From the NCBI RefSeq assembly GCF_010499245.1, contig NZ_JAAGOW010000003.1, positions 310,001-374,000 on the forward strand: a DNA stretch of 64,000 bases. Direction: 5' to 3'. The notes under the pieces are model-generated. The model saw only the letters and a program-made list of their open reading frames with translations. It made no database searches and had not been told where the DNA came from. Both the position numbers and the translations under genes were made by a program. The stretch is from Variovorax sp. WS11 (lineage in GTDB: Bacteria; Pseudomonadota; Gammaproteobacteria; Burkholderiales; Burkholderiaceae_C). Positions within the stretch are counted from its first letter, which is position 1. Every line of letters starts with the position of its first letter. Of the stretch, positions 38,298 through 46,876 are shown in pieces.

Positions 38298-39329
38298 TCA
38301 GACGGCCACCGGGCTGCGCTCCGAAAACTGCCCGTTCCAGTAGGGGTAGTAGGGGTAGGGCGGCGTCACGGCGCTGGCCGCATCGAGGCGCTTCACCTGC
38401 TCGGCCGTCAGCTGCCAGCCCAAGGCGCCGAGATTTTGCTCGAGCTGTTCCTCGTCGCGCGCGCCGATCAGCACGCTGGCCACGGTGGGGCGCTGCAGCA
38501 GCCAGTTGAGCGCGATCTGCGGCAAGGTCTTGCCGGTCTCCTCGGCCACCTGGTCCATGGCGTCGACCACGCGGTAGAGGCGCTCCTCCTCGACCGGCGG
38601 TGCGAAGCCTGCCGTGTCGTGCAGGCGGCTGCCGGCCGGCAGCGGCTGGCCGCGCCGGATCTTGCCCGTGAGCCGGCCCCAGCCCAGCGGGCTCCAGACG
38701 ATCGCGCCCATGCCCTGGTCGATGGCCAGCGGCATCAGCTCCCATTCGTAGTCGCGGCCGATCAAGGAGTAGTAAGTCTGGTTGGCGACGTAGCGCGACA
38801 GGCCCAGCCGGTCCGAAGCGGCAAGCGATTTCATCAGCTGCCAGCCCGAGAAGTTCGACACGCCGATGTAGCGCACCTTGCCTGCGCGGACCAGATCGTC
38901 GAGGGTGCGCAGCACCTGCTCGACGGGCGTCATCGCGTCGAAGGCGTGCAGCTGCAGCAGGTCGATGTAATCGGTGCCCAGGCGCTCGAGCGCAGCATCG
39001 GTCGCCCTGACCAGGTGGTGGCGGGAGGAACCGACGTCGTTGGGCCCTTCGCCGGCGCGCAGCGACATCTTGGTCGAGAGGATCACCTTGTCGCGCCGGC
39101 CCTTGATGGCGGCGCCGAGGATGGACTCGGAGGCGCCGTTCGAGTACACGTCGGCGCTGTCGAAGAGATTGACGCCGGCGTCGAGGCAGATGTCGACGAT
39201 GCGGCGTGCGCCGTTGACGTCCGTGTTGCCCCAGGCGCTGAAGAGCGGCCCCTGCCCGCCGAAGGTGCCGGCGCCGAAGCCGAGGGCCGGCACCTTGAAG
39301 CCGGAGTTGCCGAGGTAGCGATGTTCCAT
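38298..39329 (-). CDS. Aldo/keto reductase
   Basis: 343 residues. The (beta/alpha)8 AKR pattern is clear: MEHRYLGNSGFKVPALGFG, the catalytic Tyr in FDSADVYSNGASE with upstream Asp, the catalytic Lys in VILSTKM, His in LQLHAFD, the strand YIGVSNFSGW, and the NADPH-binding end VLIGARDEEQLEQNLG. It would reduce an aldehyde or ketone with NADPH. It follows an MFS exporter gene by 45 bases on the same strand and is probably co-transcribed and controlled by the divergent LysR gene. Confidence 0.94.
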   Translation of the reverse strand: MEHRYLGNSGFKVPALGFGAGTFGGQGPLFSAWGNTDVNGARRIVDICLDAGVNLFDSADVYSNGASESILGAAIKGRRDKVILSTKMSLRAGEGPNDVGSSRHHLVRATDAALERLGTDYIDLLQLHAFDAMTPVEQVLRTLDDLVRAGKVRYIGVSNFSGWQLMKSLAASDRLGLSRYVANQTYYSLIGRDYEWELMPLAIDQGMGAIVWSPLGWGRLTGKIRRGQPLPAGSRLHDTAGFAPPVEEERLYRVVDAMDQVAEETGKTLPQIALNWLLQRPTVASVLIGARDEEQLEQNLGALGWQLTAEQVKRLDAASAVTPPYPYYPYWNGQFSERSPVAV

Positions 39330-39374
39330 GACGAGTCCTTGGTTCGAATCGGATTGAGGAATGAGGAAGCGATT

Positions 39375-40565
39375 TCAGCTACGGGCTGGGGCGCAATCCG
39401 CGAGCGCCGGCTCGCGCCGGTCGAGCGCGCGGCTCCACAGCGCGATGGCCAGGCCCACCAGCGTGAGCAGCGCCGCCACCCAGCCCAGCGCGCCGAGGCC
39501 GGGACCGTGCTCGATCACCGCGCCGCCGACCCAGGCGCCGAGCGCATTGCCGAGGTTGAAGGCCGCGATGTTCAGGCTGGAGGCGAGGTTCTGGCCCGCG
39601 CCGGCCGCCTTCTCGAGCACGCGCAGCTGCAGCGGCGCCACCGTGGCGAAGGCGGCGACGCCCAGCAGCCCGACGAAGAGGGCCGCCGTCACGCCGGTCT
39701 GGAGCCCCGGCTGCATCAGGGCCATCACCGCGGCCAGCACCGCCAGCGTGCCCAGCACCGCCGGCATCAGCGCCCGGTCGGCCAGCTTGCCGCCCAGGAT
39801 GTTGCCGACCGCGAGACCACCGCCGAAGAGCAGCAGCAGCGGCGAGACGGCGGATTCGGGCAGGCCGGTGATGCGCGTCAGCAGCGGCTGGATGTAGGTG
39901 AAGACCACGAACACGCCGGCATAGCCCAGCACGGTCATCGCGAGCCCCAGCAGCACCTGGGGCCGGGCCAGCACCGCGAGCTCTTCGCGCAGCGGGGCCG
40001 GGGCCTGCCGGTCCGCGGCGTGGTCGCGCGGCACGAAGAGCGCGAGCACCGCCAGTGCGAGCACGCCGATCAGCGCCACGGCCCAGAAGGTCGAGCGCCA
40101 GCCGAAGTGCAGGCCCAGCCAGGCGCCGGCCGGCACGCCGAGCATGGTGGCGGCGGTGAGGCCGGTGAACATGATGGCGATGGCCGAGGCGCGCTTCTCG
40201 GGCGCCACCAGGCCGGTGGCCACCACCGAGCCGACGCCGAAGAAGGTGCCGTGCGCCAGCGAGGTGATCACGCGCGCGGCCATCAGCGTCTCGTAGCTGG
40301 GCGCGAGCGCACAGGCGATGTTGCCGAGCGTGAAGATCGCCATCAGCGCCAGCAGCACGGTCTTGCGCGAGGCGCGCCGCGTGGCGATGGTGAGCAGCGG
40401 CGCGCCGACCGCAACCCCGAGCGCATAGCCCGAGATCAACAGGCCTGCGGCCGCGATGGAGATATGAAGATCCGCCGAGACCTGCAGCAGCAGGCCCATG
40501 ATGACGAATTCGGTGGTGCCGATGCCGAAGGCACCAGCGGTGAGGGCGAGGAGGGCGATGGGCAT
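39375..40565 (-). CDS. MFS transporter (AraJ/sugar-efflux-like DHA1 type)
   Basis: 396 residues with 12 predicted membrane helices. Typical motifs are TTEFVIMGLLLQVSADLHIS after helix 1, the loop with ATRRASRKTVL between helices 2 and 3, and helix 5 GVPAGAWLGLHFGWRSTFWAV. Relatives export arabinose, chloramphenicol or purine derivatives. Substrate unknown. It is divergent from the LysR gene across 79 bases and precedes the aldo/keto reductase. Confidence 0.92.
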   Translation of the reverse strand: MPIALLALTAGAFGIGTTEFVIMGLLLQVSADLHISIAAAGLLISGYALGVAVGAPLLTIATRRASRKTVLLALMAIFTLGNIACALAPSYETLMAARVITSLAHGTFFGVGSVVATGLVAPEKRASAIAIMFTGLTAATMLGVPAGAWLGLHFGWRSTFWAVALIGVLALAVLALFVPRDHAADRQAPAPLREELAVLARPQVLLGLAMTVLGYAGVFVVFTYIQPLLTRITGLPESAVSPLLLLFGGGLAVGNILGGKLADRALMPAVLGTLAVLAAVMALMQPGLQTGVTAALFVGLLGVAAFATVAPLQLRVLEKAAGAGQNLASSLNIAAFNLGNALGAWVGGAVIEHGPGLGALGWVAALLTLVGLAIALWSRALDRREPALADCAPARS

Positions 40566-40626
40566 GATGTCCTGTACTGTGCGGGCGCCGCGCCTGGATG
40601 ACTAGAATGCCGTTCGGACACAGAAC

Positions 40627-40643
40627 TGTGAGTTGAATTCACA
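40627..40643. promoter_or_regulatory. Candidate operator between MFS and LysR genes
   Basis: TGTGAGTTGAATTCACA is an inverted repeat TGTGA-N7-TCACA ending one base before the LysR ATG. A TAGAAT hexamer (40603-40608) upstream could be the LysR -10. Symmetry and place suggest autoregulation. Confidence 0.4.
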
Positions 40644-40644
40644 T

Positions 40645-41589
40645 ATGGCGCGGATCGATGTCAACCGCTCCGGCGAAATGGAAGCCTTCGTGCAGGTGGT
40701 CGACCGCGGCAGCTTCTCGGCCGGCGCGCGGGTGCTGGGCATGACGCCCTCGGCCGTCAGCAAGCTGGTGGCGCGGCTCGAGGCCCGGCTGGCGACGCAG
40801 CTGGTGCACCGCTCCACCCGCAAGCTGCAGCTCACGCCCGAGGGTCAGAATTTCTACGAGCGCAGCGTGCGCGTGCTGGCCGACATGGACGAGGCCGAGC
40901 GCTGTGCCGCCGCCGGGGCCGCGCCGCGCGGGCGGGTGCGTATCAACGCCAGCTACTCCTTCGGCCATTGCGTCCTGATGCCGCTGGTGCCGCGCTTCCT
41001 GGAGCTGCATCCGCAGGTCACGCTCGACATCGTGCTGACCGACCGCGTGGTCGACCTGATGGACGAGCGCACCGATGTCGCGATCCGCTGGGGCCCGCTG
41101 CCGCCCTCCGACCTGGTGGCGCGCCACCTGTTCGACACCGGCCAGGCGATCGTCGCCTCGCCCGCTTACCTGGAGCGCTACGGCACGCCCCGCACGCCCG
41201 GGGAGCTGGAGGCGCACAACCGCATCGGCTCCACCTACCGCCGCTCTGCGCCCGACTGGCCGCTTCGGGTCGACGGCCGCCAGGTCGAGATGCCCGTGGC
41301 GGGCACGGTGCGCGCGGGCGACGGCGAGACGCTGCGGCGGCTGGTGCTGGAGGGCGTGGGCCTGGGGCGGCTCTCGCTCTATCACATCCAGCCCGACCTC
41401 GAGGCCGGGCGGCTGGTGCCGGTGATGGAGGAGTTCAATCCCGGCGACAAGGTGCCGGTCCATGCCGTCTACCTGGGCAAGGCCGGCCGGCTGCCGGCGC
41501 GCATCCGCGCGCTGCTCGACTACCTGGCCGCGCGCCTCGCGGACAATAAGCCGCACCGGGCCGCGGGCCCGCGCCATTCACGACCATGA
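40645..41589 (+). CDS. LysR-family transcriptional regulator coupled to the pqi operon
   Basis: 314 residues from ATG 40645. The HTH is at residues 12-70 (MEAFVQVVDRGSFSAGARVLGMTPSAVSKLVARLEARLATQLVHRSTRKLQLTPEG split over helices), followed by the LTTR effector domain (GRVRINASYSFGHCVLMPLVP, DVAIRWGPLPPSDLVARHL). Its TGA overlaps the next ATG (ATGA at 41586-41589), so it is translationally coupled to the first pqiA gene. It may thus control both the divergent MFS/AKR unit and the envelope operon it heads. Confidence 0.93.
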   Translation: MARIDVNRSGEMEAFVQVVDRGSFSAGARVLGMTPSAVSKLVARLEARLATQLVHRSTRKLQLTPEGQNFYERSVRVLADMDEAERCAAAGAAPRGRVRINASYSFGHCVLMPLVPRFLELHPQVTLDIVLTDRVVDLMDERTDVAIRWGPLPPSDLVARHLFDTGQAIVASPAYLERYGTPRTPGELEAHNRIGSTYRRSAPDWPLRVDGRQVEMPVAGTVRAGDGETLRRLVLEGVGLGRLSLYHIQPDLEAGRLVPVMEEFNPGDKVPVHAVYLGKAGRLPARIRALLDYLAARLADNKPHRAAGPRHSRP

Positions 41590-42209
41590 AGGAAGTTCCC
41601 GACGCCATCGTCTGCGAGGGCTGCGACGCGGTCTACCAGCGCCAGCCCCTGCGCCGGCGCCAGGTCGCCCGTTGCGCCCGCTGCGGCGCCGAACTGGACC
41701 GCCATGCCGGCGAGCAGGGCGCGCGCGTGCTGCCGCTCACGGTGGCCAGCCTGATCCTGTTCGCGATCGCCAACCTGTTCCCGATCGTCGAGATCCAGGT
41801 GAAGGGCCTGCACAGCCAGACCACGCTGGCCGGCGCGGTGGTGGTGCTCAGCACCGAAGGCATGTCGCCGGTGGCGCTGCTCGTGCTGGCCACCACCATC
41901 CTGTTCCCGCTGCTGCAGCTGTGCATCCTGTTCTACCTGCTGGTGCCGATGGCGCGCGAGCGCAAGCCGGCCGGCTTCGGCGTCCTGGTGCGGATCCTGC
42001 AGATGCTGCGGCCATGGGGAATGATCGAAGTCTTCCTGCTGGGCGTGCTGGTCGCGATCGTCAAGCTCTCGAGCCTGGCGCAGGTGGTGGCCGGGCCGGC
42101 GCTGTGGGCCTTCATGGGCCTCACCGTGCTGCTGACGGCGGTGCTGTCCTTCAACCCGCGCGCCTTCTGGGAAATGGCGCTCGAGCCCCGGCCGGGGCAG
42201 AGAAAATGA
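41586..42209 (+). CDS. pqiA: Paraquat-inducible protein A family, first paralogue
   Basis: 207 residues, corresponding to one half of E. coli PqiA. A zinc-ribbon-like start (CEGCDAVYQ, CARCGAEL) precedes four membrane helices (LPLTVASLILFAIANLFPIVEI is the first, with the conserved NLFPI). It forms part of the Pqi lipid-transport complex in the inner membrane. The start is coupled to the LysR stop, and the end to the second pqiA (ATGA at 42206-42209). Confidence 0.92.
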   Translation: MKEVPDAIVCEGCDAVYQRQPLRRRQVARCARCGAELDRHAGEQGARVLPLTVASLILFAIANLFPIVEIQVKGLHSQTTLAGAVVVLSTEGMSPVALLVLATTILFPLLQLCILFYLLVPMARERKPAGFGVLVRILQMLRPWGMIEVFLLGVLVAIVKLSSLAQVVAGPALWAFMGLTVLLTAVLSFNPRAFWEMALEPRPGQRK

Positions 42210-42868
42210 CCATCCAGACCGCCGCCGGGCTCGGCCTGCTGAGCTGCCACCACTGCGGCACCGTGTGGTGCGACACCGGCGAGGGCGAGCCCTGCGGGCG
42301 CTGCGGCACCCACCTGCACCGGCGCAAGCCGCAGAGCATCCAGCGTACCTGGGCCTACCTGATCGCGGCCTGCATCATGTACGTGCCGGCCAATCTGCTG
42401 CCGGTGATGATCACCAAGAGCCTGCTGGGATCGCAGTACGACACCATCCTCTCCGGCGTGATCTACTTCTGGGTCTCGGGCGCGTACGGGCTGGCGGCGA
42501 TCATCTTCATCGCCAGCTTCCTGGTGCCGCTGTTCAAGCTCACGTCGCTGATCCTGCTGGCGGTGCTGGCCCAGCGCCACAGCGACTGGCGCCAGCCCGA
42601 ACGGGCGAAGCTCTACCAGGCGCTCGAGATCATCGGCCGCTGGTCCATGCTCGACGTCTTCGTGGTGTCGCTGCTGGCCGGCCTGGTGCGCATCCAGGGC
42701 TTCGCCGAGATCACGGCCGGCGTCGGCATCGCGGCCTTCGGCGCGGTGGTGGTGCTGACCATGCTGGCCTCGCTGAGCTTCGATGCGCGCCTCACCTGGG
42801 ACAGCAAGGATGTGATGGAAGACGAGGAGCCCGAACCCCGCATGGCTAGCAAGGAACAAGTGGTATGA
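42206..42868 (+). CDS. pqiA: Paraquat-inducible protein A family, second paralogue
   Basis: 220 residues, the second PqiA half as a separate gene. Cysteine pairs CHHCGTVW and CGRCGTHL lead to four membrane helices (TWAYLIAACIMYVPANLLPVM with the conserved NLLPV). In E. coli both halves are fused. Stop overlaps the pqiB start (ATGA at 42865-42868). Confidence 0.92.
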   Translation: MTIQTAAGLGLLSCHHCGTVWCDTGEGEPCGRCGTHLHRRKPQSIQRTWAYLIAACIMYVPANLLPVMITKSLLGSQYDTILSGVIYFWVSGAYGLAAIIFIASFLVPLFKLTSLILLAVLAQRHSDWRQPERAKLYQALEIIGRWSMLDVFVVSLLAGLVRIQGFAEITAGVGIAAFGAVVVLTMLASLSFDARLTWDSKDVMEDEEPEPRMASKEQVV

Positions 42869-44493
42869 CCGACCCGCAGGACGAAACGAGGCCGCTGGCC
42901 AAGCCGGTCATCGTCAGGCGCCGCAACTGGCTGCCCTCGCTGATCTGGCTGATCCCCATCGTGGCGGCGCTGGTCGGCGTTGCGCTTGTGGCGCGCATCC
43001 TGTTCGACCGCGGGCCCGAAGTGGTGCTGACCTTCAAGACCGCCGAGGGCCTCGAGGCCGGCAAGACCGCCGTGAAGTACAAGGACGTGCAGATCGGCAC
43101 CGTGCAGACCATCCGCCTGGCCAGCGACCGCACGAACGTGCGCGTGGTGGTGCAGCTCAACAAGGAAGCGAAGAGCTTCACCGCCCAGGACACGCGCTTC
43201 TGGGTGGTGCGCCCGCGCCTGGACACCTCGGGCATCTCGGGCCTGGGCACCTTGCTCTCGGGCGCCTACATCGGCGCCGACGCCGGCAGCTCCGAGGAGA
43301 CGGCGAGCGAATTCACCGGGCTGGAGGCGCCGCCCATCGTCACGCGCGACGCCTCGGGCAAGCAGTTCCTGCTGCGCGCGCGCGACGTCGGCTCGCTGGA
43401 CATCGGCTCGCCGGTCTACTTCAGGCGCATCAAGGTGGGCCAGCTTGCGGCCTACGAGCTCGACGGCGACGGCCGCGGCGTCCTGCTTCGCGTGTTCATC
43501 AACGCGCCCTACGACAAGTTCGTGGGGGTGAACACGCGCTTCTGGCATGCCAGCGGCCTCGATGTGCAGCTCAGCGCCAGCGGCGTGAAGCTGCGGACGC
43601 AGTCGCTCGCCACCATCGTGCTCGGGGGCATCGCCTTCCAGGCGCCCGACGATGCACAGGGCCCGCTGGCGCAGGAGAACACCACCTTTGCACTGGCCGA
43701 GGACGAGGTCACCGCCATGAAGGAGCCGGACGGGCCCTCGCAACCCCTGCTGATGTACTTCAACCAGTCGCTGCGCGGGCTCTCGCCGGGCTCGGTGGTG
43801 GACTTCCGCGGCGTGGAGATCGGCGAGGTCAAGTCCATTGGCGTCGAGTTCGACCCGCAGGGACGCGAGTTCAGGATGCCGGTGCTGGTCCAGGTCTACC
43901 CCGACCGCCTGCGCCGCGGCCAGAACCTCGGCACGCAGGAGTCGCGCTACACGCAGACCGAACGCCTGAAGTTCCTGGTCGACAAGGGCCTGCGCGCGCA
44001 GCTGCGCACCGGCAACCTGCTGACCGGCCAGGTCTACGTGGCGCTCGACTTCTTCCCCAAGTCCCCGCCGGTGAAGATCGACCTCAATCAGAACCCGGTC
44101 GAGATGCCCACCGTGGCCAACAGCCTGGACGAGATCCAGGCACAGGTGGGCGATATCGCGCGCAAGCTCAACAAGGTGCCTTTCGAGGAAATCGGCCGCG
44201 ACCTGCGCAAGACGCTGGCCACGCTCGACAAGACCCTGGCCAGCGCCGAGCAGCTGACCAGCAGCCTGAAGAACGACGTGAGTCCGGAGATGGCCGCTGC
44301 GATGAAGGACGTGCGCAAGACGCTGAACAGCGCCGAGAAAACCCTGGCCGACGATTCGCCCCTGCAGCAGGACATGCGCCAGACGCTGCAGGAAGTCACG
44401 CGCGCCGCGGGCTCGCTGCGCGTGCTGACCGACTACCTCGAACGCCACCCCGAGTCGCTGCTGCGCGGCAAGCCGGAGGACAAGAAGAAATGA
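42865..44493 (+). CDS. pqiB: PqiB, MCE-domain intermembrane lipid transport protein
   Basis: 542 residues. One N-terminal membrane anchor (residues about 24-46: LPSLIWLIPIVAALVGVALVA) is followed by three MCE domains beginning near GPEVVLTFKTAEGLEAGKTAVKYKDVQIG, LLRARDVGSLDIGSPVYFRRIKVGQL and LLMYFNQSLRGLSPGSVVDFRGVEIGEV. A long C-terminal coiled coil (LNKVPFEEIGRDLRKTL onward) builds the tube that spans the periplasm. PqiB hexamers shuttle lipids between membranes. Overlaps both neighbours by 4 bases. Confidence 0.95.
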   Translation: MTDPQDETRPLAKPVIVRRRNWLPSLIWLIPIVAALVGVALVARILFDRGPEVVLTFKTAEGLEAGKTAVKYKDVQIGTVQTIRLASDRTNVRVVVQLNKEAKSFTAQDTRFWVVRPRLDTSGISGLGTLLSGAYIGADAGSSEETASEFTGLEAPPIVTRDASGKQFLLRARDVGSLDIGSPVYFRRIKVGQLAAYELDGDGRGVLLRVFINAPYDKFVGVNTRFWHASGLDVQLSASGVKLRTQSLATIVLGGIAFQAPDDAQGPLAQENTTFALAEDEVTAMKEPDGPSQPLLMYFNQSLRGLSPGSVVDFRGVEIGEVKSIGVEFDPQGREFRMPVLVQVYPDRLRRGQNLGTQESRYTQTERLKFLVDKGLRAQLRTGNLLTGQVYVALDFFPKSPPVKIDLNQNPVEMPTVANSLDEIQAQVGDIARKLNKVPFEEIGRDLRKTLATLDKTLASAEQLTSSLKNDVSPEMAAAMKDVRKTLNSAEKTLADDSPLQQDMRQTLQEVTRAAGSLRVLTDYLERHPESLLRGKPEDKKK

Positions 44494-45113
44494 GCACGAT
44501 CCGAGCACGCGGCCTGGCGCTGGCCGCCGCCGCGCTGCTGGCCGCCTGCGCCAGCCCCGCGCCCCAGTACTACAGCCTGGCCGATGCCGAGCCGGCCCCG
44601 CCCGCGGCGGCGACCGGCGGCGCCACGGGCTACATCGAGCTCGCGCCCATCGCCATGCCAGAACGCTTCGCGCGCCCGCAGCTGGTGGTGCGGCAAAAGG
44701 ATGCGGCCGCGGGGCCGGAGGTCGACATCCTGGAACAGCACCGCTGGTCCTCCTCCTTCGAGAACGAGTTGCGCGACGCGCTGGGCAGCGGTATCGCGCG
44801 GCGCCTCGGCGCCGTGGACGCCACCAAGGGCGGCCGCCCGCGCGGCCAGCCGGTGATGCGCATCGCGGTGCAGCTGCGGCAGTTCGATGCCGTCGAAGGC
44901 AGCCGCGTCGACGCCGGCTTCAGCTGGACCCTGCGCCGCACCGAAGAGGGCTTGGCCGTCAGCTGCCAGCTCTCCGTGCCGGAGCCCGTGGAAGGCCGCG
45001 GCATCGACGCGCTGGCTCGCGGCGCCCAGCGCGCCACGGCGCGGCTGGCCGGCGCCATTGCGCGCAGCGTGACCGCCGTGCAGAACAACGCGGCGAACCC
45101 CTGCCAGGGCTGA
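44490..45113 (+). CDS. pqiC: PqiC, outer-membrane lipoprotein of the Pqi complex
   Basis: 207 residues. The lipobox LLAACAS puts the lipidated Cys near residue 20. PQYYSLADA, YIELAPIAMPERFARPQLVV and WSSSFENELRDAL match the ABC-type transport auxiliary/PqiC (DUF330) family. It should dock the PqiB tube to the outer membrane. The ATG overlaps the pqiB TGA and the gene ends 1 base before ogt. Confidence 0.93.
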   Translation: MSTIRARGLALAAAALLAACASPAPQYYSLADAEPAPPAAATGGATGYIELAPIAMPERFARPQLVVRQKDAAAGPEVDILEQHRWSSSFENELRDALGSGIARRLGAVDATKGGRPRGQPVMRIAVQLRQFDAVEGSRVDAGFSWTLRRTEEGLAVSCQLSVPEPVEGRGIDALARGAQRATARLAGAIARSVTAVQNNAANPCQG

Positions 45114-45114
45114 G

Positions 45115-45657
45115 ATGAACCCCGAAGGCTTCGCGCTCTTCGACACCGCCATCGGCGCCTGCGGGATCGCCTGGGGTGCGCGGGGCATCGTCGGCGTGCA
45201 GTTGCCCGAGGCCGGGGAGGGCGCCACGCGCTCGCGCATGCAGCGACGCTTCGCGCAGGTGCCGGAGGTGGTGCCGCCGGCCACGGTGCAGGCCGCTTGC
45301 GACGCGATCCGTGCGCTGCTCGAAGGCGCGCCGCGCGACCTGGCGGAGATCGTGCTGGACTACCAAGGCGTGCCCGACTTCCACCGCCGCGTCTACGAGA
45401 TCGCGCGCCGCATCGTGCCCGGCCACACGCGCAGCTACGGCGAGATCGCCGCAGAGCTCGGCGACAAGGGCCTCTCGCGCGCCGTCGGGCAGGCGCTGGG
45501 CCACAACCCCTTCGCGCCCGTGGTGCCCTGCCACCGCGTGCTGGCGGCCGGCGGCAAGCCCGGCGGCTTCTCGGCGCATGGCGGCGCGACGGCGAAGCTC
45601 AGGATGCTGATGATCGAAGGCGCGCGGCCGCCCAGCGACACGGCGCCGCTGTTCTGA
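45115..45657 (+). CDS. ogt: Methylated-DNA-protein cysteine methyltransferase
   Basis: 180 residues. The C-terminal domain has YEIARRIVPGHTRSYGEIAAELGDKGLSRAVGQALGHNP with the DNA-binding HTH and Arg finger, then the active-site PVVPCHRVLAAGGKPGGFSAHGG, where the Cys of PCHR accepts the alkyl group from O6-methylguanine. The N-terminal domain is short and lacks Ada-like features. It starts 1 base after pqiC and is probably the last gene of that operon. Converges on the next gene with no intervening bases. Confidence 0.92.
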   Translation: MNPEGFALFDTAIGACGIAWGARGIVGVQLPEAGEGATRSRMQRRFAQVPEVVPPATVQAACDAIRALLEGAPRDLAEIVLDYQGVPDFHRRVYEIARRIVPGHTRSYGEIAAELGDKGLSRAVGQALGHNPFAPVVPCHRVLAAGGKPGGFSAHGGATAKLRMLMIEGARPPSDTAPLF

Positions 45658-46695
45658 CTACACCCCCAGCTTGATCGGCTTGTGCTTGAAGACGGCACGG
45701 ATGATCCCGTGGTCGTTGGTGCCGTCGGCCTTGTGGTCGTCGAAGTTGAGGTGGTCGTTGTTCACGGCCAGCCCGTCGAAGAGCCAGAGCCGCTTGCGGC
45801 TGTTGTCGTAGAACTGCTCGCTGACCAGGATGTGGTCCAGCGATTCGCGGAAGTCCTGGTGCACGTGGGTGTAGTAGACGTCGCGCGTGTCCCGGTATTC
45901 CTGGAGCGTCTGCGCGGTGTAGAGCGCCACGTCGCCGCCGCCGACGGAGTCGCCCACCAGGTAGCGGGGCTGCTCGGTCAGGATGTTGGCGGTGTTGCTC
46001 TGCTGGCCGTCGTTGATGTCGCCGAGCACGATCACAGGCGTGTCGTTGCCCTTCATCTGCTCGGTCAGCAGAAAGCGCAGCGCAGCGGCCTCGGCGGTGC
46101 GCCGGATCGTCGACAGCGCGCCACCCAGCGCCGTCGAATGCTTGCCGTAGGCGGCCTTGTCCACCTTGAACCATGCTTCGTTGAAGACCTTGGTGGGTGC
46201 CTTCGACTTGAAGTGGCACACATAGACATGGACGTCCGGCTCGTCCTCGCGCGGCTTGATCGTGAAATGCGCCACCGGCCTGGAGAAGCCGCGGATCGTC
46301 ACGTCGATCTCCGGCGTTTGCGGATCGTCGCCGCTGGATTGCAGCTTGAACTTCTGCGGAAACTCGCTGATCCAGTTCGGCGTGCTGCTGAGCAGCCCCT
46401 TGCGCACGATCGCGGCGCAGACGATCTTGCGGCCATCGGCGTCGGGCGGCACCAGCAGGTCGTACGAGTCCGTGAGGCCCGCGGCCTCGAGTGCCCGGGC
46501 CAGCGAGGCGGCATGCCACAGCTCCTGGAAACCGAAGACGTCCGACTTCAGCACGCCGAGCTGCCGCACCGTCCAGGCGATCTTTCGCTCGTATTCCTCT
46601 TGCGTCCAACCGTCCTTGTCCGAGTAGAGCGCGCGGCCCGGCTCGTTGAGGTTGTAGAGATTGAAGGTGGCCAGGCTCAGTTCTTTCAGGTTCGT
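45658..46695 (-). CDS. Endonuclease/exonuclease/phosphatase-family protein with non-canonical start
   Basis: About 345 residues. Catalytic motifs of the EEP fold are in order: LATFNLYNLNEPG (Asn), VFGFQELWHA (metal-binding Glu), VIVLGDINDGQQSNT (Asp/Asn), LDHILVSEQFY and NDHGIIRAVF (final Asp-His). It should hydrolyse phosphodiesters of DNA, RNA or small molecules. No ATG, GTG or TTG lies in frame before the Asn motif; an AGGAG sits 7-8 bases before ACG at 46695-46693, just where family members start. So the gene either uses ACG or has lost its ATG. An ATG-led start inside (46569) would drop the first catalytic motif. Confidence 0.75.
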   Translation of the reverse strand, partial: TNLKELSLATFNLYNLNEPGRALYSDKDGWTQEEYERKIAWTVRQLGVLKSDVFGFQELWHAASLARALEAAGLTDSYDLLVPPDADGRKIVCAAIVRKGLLSSTPNWISEFPQKFKLQSSGDDPQTPEIDVTIRGFSRPVAHFTIKPREDEPDVHVYVCHFKSKAPTKVFNEAWFKVDKAAYGKHSTALGGALSTIRRTAEAAALRFLLTEQMKGNDTPVIVLGDINDGQQSNTANILTEQPRYLVGDSVGGGDVALYTAQTLQEYRDTRDVYYTHVHQDFRESLDHILVSEQFYDNSRKRLWLFDGLAVNNDHLNFDDHKADGTNDHGIIRAVFKHKPIKLGV

Positions 46696-46789
46696 CGTGG
46701 TGCTCCTCTGGGTGCGGATTCAACTTAGCCGCGTTTGGTGACAGCAATGCGAACAGCAGCATTGGGCGTTCGTCGGCGTCCTTCCGCAA

Positions 46790-46805
46790 CTACCAACGTT
46801 GGTAG
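46790..46805. promoter_or_regulatory. Lux-box-like palindrome, copy 2
   Basis: CTACCAACGTTGGTAG is a perfect 16-bp palindrome, with CAA before and GTC after. It matches the palindrome at 32647 in 15 of 16 positions. It lies between the divergent endonuclease-family gene (46695, minus) and the MFS gene (46877, plus), 72 bases upstream of the latter. Confidence 0.6.
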
Positions 46806-46876
46806 GTCGCCGGGCTGCCTAGCACAGCAGCTTGCATTCCGCTCGCACGCGCCATTGCGGCCTTGGCGACAATCGG

